Part shown: positions 54,803 to 64,000 of the stretch, one piece after another
How the letters are laid out: each line of letters opens with the position of its first letter
Numbering within the stretch: the stretch's first letter is position 1
Assembly: GCA_004802725.1 (NCBI GenBank)
Contig: SGPM01000060.1
Coordinates: 39,609 to 103,608 of the forward strand
Direction of reading: 5' to 3'
DNA from: Antrodiella citrinella
Lineage: Eukaryota; Basidiomycota; Agaricomycetes; Polyporales; Steccherinaceae
Length of the DNA stretch: 64,000 nucleotides
Notes under the pieces: model-generated
What the model was told of the DNA's origin: nothing
Database searches by the model: none
The model's input: only the letters and a program-made list of their open reading frames with translations
Made by a program: the position numbers and the translations under genes

Positions 54803-57800
54803 GCGGAAATGCGGACGGGCGGGCTTACTCATTTGCCTCGCAGTTCGATGGGGGTTGTGTGTCGCGCGGTGAAGGAAGAAGCTGGGGTTACGGAATATTC
54901 AATTGTATTTGTACGGCATGCTGTAACTCCCTGCTCCTCGATACCGATTCACTTTTACGAATCGCGATCATTACTCTCAGCTTGCGCCACACACCCAGGT
55001 TTCACATGGCAAGTGAATCATCTTCTAGCATGGGTATGTTCCAACGAGCTGGAACTTTTTCATCCCCCATCTTTAACCGAGAGATAAGGCTGCAAGAACG
55101 CAATAATGAACTGTATTCCAGTGACTAGGATCATTCATCATTTGTAAATCTAATCTCGTAATGTATGTCAACACGAACGACTGAAGATGCCCGAACTCCC
55201 TGCCCTACACCAAATTGACAATGACAAGACAATTGTACCTAGATGGTGACGGCTACGCAAACGACAGTCAAAGCGCAGCTCTGTATCAAGACACCGCCGC
55301 CCTAGGAATATCTTGCGGAACATTTGAGAACGCTCGGCGAGGCAGTGATGCAGGTAAGGATAGCGGATGCATTTACGGACAGAATCGGTCCTCGTCACCC
55401 AACCATTACGCCGATCATCATGGAAGATCGTCCATAGACATGTACAGCCTCGTGTCCTTGGATTCGCCAGCGAGTCGCTGGACTAACGGCGACAGTGAAC
55501 CCTGCTTGCAGTTGGATAGAGTTGTGCTTCTAACAGGTGTTGACGGGTGGGGGCGACAGGGAAGGTAATGATATCGTTGGCGTGTTCACCCACGAGTGCG
55601 ACGGCGAGAAGCCAGGAGGAGTTAAACATATTCCCGACCGAGTTCCTCTCTGTTCGTGTTTCTTCCTGCATGAGGCTGGTCAGGGACCCGCATAGAAGTC
55701 AAATATTGCAGCTCAGCGAAGGAAATCATAGAGGCTAGAGGCATCAACACTTACCCTTGTCAGTTCTGGAAATACGACCACCTTATATGTCCGATCTGTG
55801 CAAGAGTCCTGGAAGAAAACGTCAATTGAAACATAACGAGACGTGTGGCGACGAATGCGTAATAGCGTTAGCTCGCTCGGGCACGAAGTGTTCAGCGTTC
55901 GTGAAAGACAACTGTCATGGACATATTACAGTGCCTGGGATGGTGATATGAGTGCACGAATAACGGCAGCATGTATGGATGCAATGACGGAATCATACTC
56001 AGCAGCAGTGACCACACAACGGAACAAGGTCAGTTGACGATCCCTGCACGGTAGCCGAAAGGGTTCTGATAGCGAGAGCGTGTCCTTTGCTCTCTGCTGT
56101 CGAATTTCGCCGTGTCGGCTTGCTGAAACGCATTGCGTCATACGAGCAGCTGTTTGAAGTCTGCTACGGTCCCTGCTAAGCTTTTGACCTCAATTGAGCT
56201 CCAACTGGACTACCCCCGGAGGCATTCGCTGGTTTTCGTTTGCGACCCAGAACAAAGGACAACACTTGGTTTGGCGGTCGGAAATCGCGCCACTGACCGC
56301 GCGCACGACAGGCGAACAAGACTGGTCTCGTCGAATCCTTGGATCCGCATGCTGCCTGAAGTAAAACTGAAGTCTCCAGACCCCGGGGCACACTCAATCA
56401 GACATGAATAGGCAGACTATAGCACCATGCGTGTATGCATTACTTTGATGTCAGTCCCACAATGATGAGTGACATGAGAAAACTACGACATGACGCGAGA
56501 ATCAGAACAACGTAAGAGAACTGATACGAAAAAGGGAGGCATTGAAGAGAAAACGAATGTTTGTCACAGAACTACGAGCACGCCCGAAGAAAATGTCAGG
56601 GAGACCGGGATGCGCACAACTCTACCACGACGTTACGAGCCCGATGCCTGTTACCCACCCGACGTCATGACGAAGCCGAGTGGCAGGACATTAAGCCGTA
56701 TTAATCTTCCACGACCGTAACAGACACAACACATGAGCATAGAGTGTGTAGCGCCTTGACTTGGTACATGGGACAAGAATAATTGAATAGCGGCGTACCT
56801 GGCTCCTGCATAGAGAGACGTAAAATGCGAATTGCCTTGCAGAAGTACAAGGGGATGCCGAAATTCCTCAGGACTCATGGACACGCCCCGGGCAAGGGTC
56901 AAGGGCCCAGCGCGTTGGTGCACGCTGTGAACAATTGGAATAAAGATTGTATTTGCTGCAAACGGCCGAGTTTCGGAAGAGCCAAGCAACCAACTGGACG
57001 ATGGTGGTGGAAGAAAACAAGAACGAGCAAATATTTAGCCGAAGAAAACTTGCCATTATCACGAGCGTTTACTAAGTTCCCACGATCTTCGCTAGTGGAC
57101 ATTGCCGGATGGAGATTGCCGTGAGGATCGACAACACACTGGCAGGTTGTCGCCCCTTCAAGTTTGCATAGTTCTAACTTTGAACGGGTTGTTTCAAGGT
57201 CATAGCATACAGGTACTTTCATAATCCGGGAATCACTGCACGAAGAACTCGTTTCCTTGCATTTCAAAAACTCATCTTCACGTGGTAAGTACGCGTTGAC
57301 TTCGATCTATAGTGAGAGTAGTTGACGGAAGATCTCCCTGGGTCAGCATGCATACCGCGTCGAGCATTCCGTCGCGGTACAACCGCACGGGACCCTTCAA
57401 CTCCGACACGGCCTCCTTGACGGACTGGCGCAGCTCCAAGGGATTTTTTCGTGACGCTGCGCCCTCATTTTTCCTGGTGCTGTAGTACAGGCCTAGGTCC
57501 CTCACCCTGCAGCGGCTTGCTTGCGCACATTAAGTGCGATTGCAAATGCAAAAGATCGTTGGGAGCGGTATCTGGTAAGTATCACCACAGCGTTCCGCTC
57601 CTGTACCCATTTCCGCTGTAACAACACGTTATCCATTTACTCTGAATCCAAATACAGCATACTCAAATCGAAGGAGAAGTGATGTGCAATACTTCGAACC
57701 CTTCCCGACCCTCACGGTTCCCCATACTTATCCCATATCATGACTCCAGACCGGTGACTTCTGGACGTAATCAGCGGGCCATGCAGCAGCAAAGAAGAGA

Positions 57801-57821
57801 AAGACCATTGTCACCGTGTCC
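54803..57821. other. 3-kb gene-poor region
   Basis: Frames of up to 117 codons occur on both strands, but I see no domains, no consistent exon chains, no tRNA-like boxes and no terminal repeats. It may hold decayed sequence or unrecognised small genes. Confidence 0.45.
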
Positions 57822-59757
57822 TCAAGCCTGTTCTCGCCCATCCCGCTTATACACTCTCCCACCCTTCATCACGAAGACGATGCTTCCTTTGTCCACAGCG
57901 TGCTCAAAGTTGTTTGCGATATCGCCTGCTGTCGCGATGATATCTGCAGCAAACCCTTTCCGGAGGGCCCCAAACGGCACTTCGTTGTCGCCAACCAACC
58001 GGGCGTCCTCGCCCAGCTGTTCGACCCTCTGGAGCCTCTCGACCCCCTGTTGGCCTTCCCACCGCATACTTCGAATGCATTCCCAGCCACCCAACGTTCC
58101 CCAACCCAAGACGTGCTGCCAGGGTGCGCCCAAGCGGACCATGAGCTTCATCTCGAGCGCGTTGTCGCCGTGAGCGAAGACGCCGGTGTCGCCTCCGCAT
58201 GCAATCTTGAAGTCACCGTTCGGGTGTCGCCTCAACACGTCTCGGAACGTGCGCTGAGCTTTCGTCCACGCAATGCTGTTCCCAGCGGAGATGTAAAATA
58301 CACTGAGCGTGGGGACCCACACCGTTGGCGATAGGGTCTGGGTGGACAGATGACCGGTCGCGTGGCTGGGTTCCGTCCACTCGATTGCATGTTCGACAGA
58401 GTCGACCTTCCCTGCCAGCAACGCTGAAGCACGGGGGCCACCAGAGCTATGCGCAGCCACCTTCACGCCCAAGGCATGCGCAGTGTCGACGATAGCCGTG
58501 AGCTCTGCGTCTGTGAAGACTCCCAGGGCTGAACCCGCGACATCAGGTGCAACCGTGTTCATGTTGGCTCAGACCCGGTAGTCTAAAGGAGATTACACGT
58601 CTTGTCAGTGACGAACAAGGACGATGTATCTCCATTGGGCACAACTGACCTGCGTAGACCTTGATCCAATCGGCGCCTGCGCCAACCTGTCTACGTACGG
58701 CCCTGACGCATCCGTCCACGCCGTCTGCCACTTCCGCACCCATCTTGCCTTCGACGCCGTCGCGATTGGGGTATAGCTGATTCCTAGGACCTAGGGGGTG
58801 GAGCAAGACATCCGTCAGTTAGTGTTCTTCCCTCTTTATTTGCTCAGAGGAAAAGCCGCGCCACCAAGCATCATTCAAAACTCACCGTAGGCTCCTGTCG
58901 TCACAATGGCTCTGTTGGCGCAGAAGTACCGTGGTCCGGGGGCAATAGGCTTCGGGCCTGACAGGCACTTCCTCAGAGCCAAGTCTGCGTCTTCTGCGCC
59001 CTCAGTGCCTAGGTCTCTGTGAAGTCACGCCAAGTGTCGTGTCAATGATCATTGGTTCCAGTTCTACGAACGAGTGTACTATGAATCGGAGACTTACCGA
59101 ACTGCGGTGTATCCTGCCATGAGCGTCCGCCTAGCGTGCACGGTCGCGCGGATGGTTCGCTCGGCCAGGCTCTCGCGGGTGACCTGATCGTCCCAGCTCG
59201 TCTCGGAATACTCATGCAAGAACACTACACATTTGATCGGATAGAGTTAACGTTTGAAATCGGAATCGCAGGTCAGCTAGCGTCTGCCGCGGTCATGTGT
59301 TCCAACGACGAAACTTGAACTTACGATGGACGTGTACGTCAACGAAGCCAGGCATGACGGTGTGGTTCCGCAGGTCCACGACCGTCTCGCTCTCCTTCAC
59401 CCTCGCGTCCTCCACGGATCCGTAGGACGTGACGCTGGTGATCAGCCCCGACGCAGGGGAGACGGTGATGAGCTGGTTCGAGCGCAAGGCGCGGGTATAC
59501 GGATCGAACAACTTTCCGGCGTATATGTTGATACTGCCAGTGCGTGCCACGCCGGCATCATCAAGGGAGCCTGAGGGTGCGTGCGCCGACCTTTGGCTCG
59601 AAGGCCTAGGGTTGTTGAGGTTTAAATTTGTATGGGTGATAGTGGTATTAGGGTCGAACCTGAGGAAGGACCGTGGCCCCAGCTCTGGCGGGTTCGGGGG
59701 CGACGTCGTCGGCGCATGTCCGTTCAGAGACTGAGCAGGTTGGGGATGTACATGCAT
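57822..59757 (-). CDS. metal-dependent amidohydrolase, reading frame questionable
   Basis: Amidohydrolase-superfamily enzyme of the imidazolonepropionase/prolidase-like branch. Exons 59757-59325, 59224-59098, 59016-58886, 58790-58650 and a last exon ending 57822. Metal-binding HxH is VDVHVHLFLHEY; then TLMAGYTAVRDLGTEG; the Lys of DWIKVYA is the usual carboxylated Lys; His ligands in VKVAAHSSGG and VEHAIEW; Asp in ACGGDTGVFAHG. If the last exon starts at the better acceptor (58582) it reads DYRV and then TGA at 58571-58569, where a residue such as Arg is expected. If it starts at a weaker GAG acceptor (58567) the frame stays open (525 residues) but loses DYRV. So this is either a nonsense-mutated gene or one using an unusual acceptor. 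No signal peptide; substrate unknown. Confidence 0.78.
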
Positions 59758-61241
59758 AATTCAGATGTTTGTGTTGCTTGTGATGTTTGCGAGTTAGCCA
59801 AGGACACCCAAGGGTCCACTTCTTCACGGTCCCAGATCCGCTTGCGCGCGTTGGGGATCTCAAGGGTCCTTAGCGTCCTACATACAGCATAGATGGGGCA
59901 ACGAGGCAAGTTCAGTCACACGCACACACACATACACGCAGCGGATGCATCAGCACCGTAACTGTTTGCACTCACGGATCGTCCAACAAACGGTACGCTC
60001 GAACACCAAGCAGGCAGCCCTGTACTGTCTCCGAGTCTCCGAGTCTCCGAGCCAAATTCGAAGGAGGCTTATGAATCACCCCTCAGCTCAGGCTCTTGGC
60101 CCTAGAGATGCCGGGGTTCCTCCCCACACGTAATCACTAGAAGGGTCAACGAGAAAAGGACAGAACGGGGGAGAGGGGAGTGTGATCCCAGGACACAGGC
60201 GACTACCTGAAAAGCGTAAAACGCCACAAAGCTCATCATCCCTGTGCGAGAAACGGTGTCCTCCAGTGCGACTCGGACTCGGAAAAAGGGCTCACCTGTG
60301 GTCCGTATGTGTGGGTACCCTTCGTTACTAAGGCTAGTTCTCACCGCCACCGCCCAGGAAGAGCAGGTGTATGTGGAAGGAACTTGAAGCTGTTCCGAGT
60401 CATTGAGCGCATCGTGAGCCTGAGCTTGAACCTTGCCACGCAGGTCGGTGAACGGCACTTGCCTTGGTTTGTCTCGTGTGTTCAGTTGCCTTATATTTGG
60501 CTGTGCCAATGGTTCGCAGGCCAACGAAATTGGCAACTTGATTCAAGTTCAACGTTCAACATCCGATGAGTCGATAAGTGAATCCGCCGGCCGTGCAATG
60601 CCGCCGGCACTTTCATCATCTGCGTCATTCAATTTCTAGGTTCGCCAAGCAAACAGAAGTCATGCATGTGAGAGACAACGATCGTGTAACCTATACAGTA
60701 CATGCATGTATATGTAGCCCAAAAACAAAACTAAGTAATCCAGAAATCCGGACTCCGAAAAATCGCGTCGCTTGGACACGTAAGCAAATTGAAACGAAAA
60801 CACGAATGAGATCTCTAAGACAGGGTCGACGCGAAAAAACTATATGCAAGTCGAGTGAGCAACGAGAGGGCATATGATGAGTGAGATGAAGACGAAATAT
60901 GAGATGAGAATGTGGGGGGGGAGGAGCATTGGGAGAATGTTCAACTGTAAGAACGTCCGCAAAACCGGAAGCAGGGGAGTCTAAACTAGTAATACAGTGA
61001 GTAGGGTAAAATCAGTCGCGTGGGGGGAATCGGGATACTGTAAGTACTGTACAGAGAGCAGATGGATATGGTGAGGGGAATAAAACAAGAGACGACGAGA
61101 ATAAGGGGGAAGCATATAAGCAACCAGCCATACTTTTGTAAGTATAACAAACAAAACAAACGAAGAAGACCGGAAAAGAACGCATACGATGTCCATTCTT
61201 TTTTCAACGGCCTACGAACCAACAGCCAACGCGTGACAAAT
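59758..61241. other. 1.5-kb intergenic region
   Basis: Contains a short tandem repeat (TCTCCGAG-like, three copies near 60029-60052) and a G8 run at 60914-60921; the 61.0-61.2 kb part is the 3' flank of the F-box-family gene. No gene recognised. Confidence 0.45.
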
Positions 61242-64000
61242 CTAACTTTCATCGACGCGCGACGCGATGAAGGGTCCCTCGTGGGGTATGGACCTCACGT
61301 TCGACGTGAACGCACGCCAGCACCCGACCCAGTTCCTATTCGCAGTGAGGTAGCCCCGGAAGATGGACACACCGAGCCGCGGCTCCGTCGTGGGTACGCG
61401 CACGACAGCGACGAGCCCGTCCCACCTGCGCACACGCCCGTAAAAACGGAAGTGGTGGAACGCTTGGCCGTGCCGAGGGAGAGTCTATGATCACAAATAT
61501 GGTCAGATGTGTAAATGAAAATGTGGAAGAAAGGGAGAGACGCACCTCGCCAGTGATGATGATATCCTGTATGCCGTTACACGTGTTCTCAATATACTCC
61601 GTATACTCATCATCTGCGTCCGACGACGTAGACCCCTCGATGTCCTCCCGCTCGTCCGCGAACTTCTCTGGACCGTTGTCGTACGAGATGCTCGGCGTGA
61701 TCTCCTGCGTCTCGAACTCCCCGTCCTCATACTCCTCTTCCCCGTCCTCACCCTCGTTGCCTTCTGCCATGGCCTGGTCGAGGATGTCGTCAACGTTGTG
61801 CTCCGGACCTAACGCCTCGTCGACCGTTATCCGGATCTCCTCGAGAGTCGCTTCGCGATGCGGAGGCGGGCGTTCCTCCTCGTCAGCAGGGAGAGGTTCT
61901 TGACTCTCGGACCGTCGCTGCGTCGACCCAGAAGGTGTAGGACTGGGAGGCACAGGATCACCATGAGGAACTGCATCCGCCTCCTCATCGCTATCCTCCG
62001 CCCCTTCGTCGTCGTCGTCGTCAGCATCCTCGCTCTCATCATCCTCATTCGCCTTGGATACGCGTCTCGGCCTCGGGTGGAAATCGTCCGGGATGTAATC
62101 CAACGCGTCTGAATCCTCCAGCTGCTCCGGCTCCTTCCTCTCTGGATTCGGCGGTGTCAACCTCCTCCGACTCCTCTCATCCCCCTCAGCATCGCCCTCA
62201 CTCTCCACGCCCTCACGTTTCCTTTTCCCCGCCCTAACCCTCTCCCTCTCAACGCGCCGTTGCGCCTCCGCATCCATCTTCTCCCTCTCCGCCTTCCTCG
62301 CGCGCATCTCCGCCTGATCATACGCCCGCTTCGCCAGACATTCCGTACACCGGTCCTCGCTGTGACTATTCGGCTTCCCAGGGACGTACGTCTCGTACCG
62401 ACTCACCTCGCCCCGCTCCGTGTCCGTGATCCTAACAACGCCGCCGTGCTCGGACGACTTGAACGACGGAAACCAGCCGTTCACGATCCCCTCGTCGAAC
62501 CCATCGTGCGTCCCGCCGGTGCTGAGGGGGAGCTCAGGGTTGATGCAGTGGTGCTCGCGCAGGTAGAAGTAGATGGGCTGCATGATCATGCTCGGGTTCT
62601 CGACGGAGAAGTTGGTGGGGAAGGTCGCGGAGGTGACAAGCGCAAAGTAGTTCGTGATGTCAGGAATCTAGACAACGTAATTGAGTACACATACACATAG
62701 TATGTGGGAGGACTTACAAGCATACGACCTGACCACAGACCGTGCATGGACCCATAAGTGTAGACAACACCCTTGAGTGGACACATCACCCAAGGATCCC
62801 AGCAACACGTGAACCGTTGCCAATCGTTGTCCCACCTCGTCGACGCCGCCTTCAAACCCTTCCTCCACACCCCATCGTCCTCCAACGCACCCTCCTCCGG
62901 GCTCATCTTCGTCCTCCAATCCCACGACCCCTGGTCAACGAGCTTCGCTGCTTTATGCGCGTTGAACTCGCGCCAATCCGCCTGCGTCGGCGACGGGTAT
63001 GGACGTTCATTCGGCCAACGTTCTTGGTGGATAATATTGGCGGCGTCGCGGTCGACAGGTATGAGCGGGGAGTACTGCACCTCTTGAGCTTCTGACCGCG
63101 AGAAGTAGAGTAGCTTCGCGGCGATGGTGATGGGTGGAGGTGCGACGTCGAGTTGCATGTTGTAGTGCGTGTGACGCTCGACGATAAAGTCCGGTTGACG
63201 GTAGAGAGGGTAGAAGCCGTGAGGGGTGATGAGCGAATAGGGGAACTCGCGTCGGAGGGCGGGGGACAATGGAAAGTCAAAGTGGTTGTCGGGTGCGTGG
63301 AAGGAAGGATACCGTACGGCAGTGACGACATAGGGACGGACGAGGTCCAAGAGCTGCAGACGTCGTTGCTGGCCTTCGGGCGTCGTCATCTCCGTGTTGA
63401 TAGTGTCTGTGACGAGAGAAGGGTGAGCACTGGAATGAGCGTGGGGGACGGGCGCAAATGAAATAGATCGGACGCGGTGGAGTGAAAGATGTGGGTCCAT
63501 GACGGGGCGCGACGGAGGTGACCGATCAGACGGAAGCAAAAGAGAGAGACGCACCTTGGTCAGTTGTGAACCACATGAGCCACAACGCGAGGGCGTTGAC
63601 GGTGTTCTCTGCGGGCCAGCCATGGCTTGCGCCACGGTTGTGCCAAAGCCGCTCGCGGACGAGTTTGTCGACGAAAGTTCTGAGACCTGCCCACTCGAGT
63701 TGGGCCGCGTTCCTGCCGTCGTTCTCGATCATCATGAAGAAGGCGTTCCAGAGATCGAGGGTGAGAGAGTCGGCATCGAGGTTCGCCTGACGTATGTGCT
63801 TGAGGGTGGTGCAGTACTTTTTGAACTGGACGGCGAGGTTGGAGGAGTAGCACGCGCGTGGACCGAAGCGACGACCGGCAGCTCGGACGTCAAACATGGC
63901 ACGGAACATGCGAGCGTAGAGGTGACGGCAGTTCTTGAGACGCAGGACGTGGTGGATGTACTGACATGTCTGGAGGAGGGGGACGATGTGTGCGGGGGGG
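61242..64000 (-). CDS. large basidiomycete F-box-family protein, 5' partial
   Basis: Exons >64000-63555, 63406-62718, 62667-61546 and 61484-61242 join in phase; the N-terminus lies beyond the window. The visible start (AHIVPLLQTCQYIHHVLRLK, then MFRAMFDVRAAGRRFGPRA) and the end (TLPRHGQAFHHFRFYGRVRR, WDGLVAVVRVPTTEPRLGVS) match, from memory, a large family of F-box proteins abundant in polypores and other agaricomycetes. The middle has conserved blocks (NERPYPSPTQADWREFNAHK, YTYGSMHGLWSGRMLIPDI, FYLREHHCINPELPL). A ~200-residue acidic, low-complexity insert (ANEDDESEDADDDDDEGAED) precedes the C-terminal block. The F-box itself must lie upstream of the window. Probable SCF adaptor; substrate unknown. 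Confidence 0.75.

Noticed and set aside
1..64000. CRISPR arrays, rRNA and tRNA genes
   Set aside because: None seen; a eukaryotic nuclear window without repeat-spacer structure or recognisable tRNA A/B boxes by eye.

Overview
The window is nuclear DNA of a filamentous basidiomycete, most likely an agaricomycete (mushroom or polypore). The evidence is short GT-AG introns (mostly 45-70 bp) every 100-300 bases, a basidiomycete-type Tnp2 transposase, fungal-only genes (DASH subunit Ask1, a Ppo-type fatty-acid dioxygenase-P450, Zn2Cys6 regulator) and a large F-box-like family typical of these fungi. Most gene models below were built by joining exons by eye with consistent splice phases. The exon lists are inferences, but nearly all give full-length proteins of the size usual for their families.

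Layout. 1-2552: 3' part of a Tnp2 (CACTA-like) transposase with about 23 ambiguous bases. 2775-3631: orphan gene. 3736-8426: two head-to-tail copies of a repeat. Copy 2 has 29-bp terminal inverted repeats; copy 1 has only the right one. Copy 1 carries a spliced ~570-residue gene and copy 2 an internally deleted, frameshifted version. 9072-15948: two tandem importin-9/Kap114 genes, the first short and strongly diverged, the second complete. 16085-19548: an RS-rich nuclear protein and DUS2, divergent from a 165-bp promoter. 21395-30183: F-box-like protein, DASH subunit Ask1, then a tandem pair of F-box-like genes, one decayed. 30605-32632: DUF2235 hydrolase. 34200-42431: Ppo dioxygenase-P450 followed by a Zn2Cys6 transcription factor. 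42779-54802: a dense housekeeping block: CDP-alcohol phosphotransferase, histidyl-tRNA synthetase, small ankyrin protein, COX6, Tra2-like RNA-binding protein, RWD protein and a secreted serine carboxypeptidase. 57822-59757: amidohydrolase with an in-frame TGA or an unusual splice site. 61242-64000: large F-box-family protein running off the right edge.

The genes do not form one pathway. The only plausible functional pair is the oxylipin-forming Ppo enzyme and the adjacent Zn2Cys6 regulator, and that link is by position only. The most unusual region is 3.7-8.4 kb: a TIR-bounded element whose gene is not a recognisable transposase, with a deletion derivative next to it. Several kilobases hold no gene I can support (19.5-21.4, 32.6-34.2, 54.8-57.8 and 59.8-61.2 kb).
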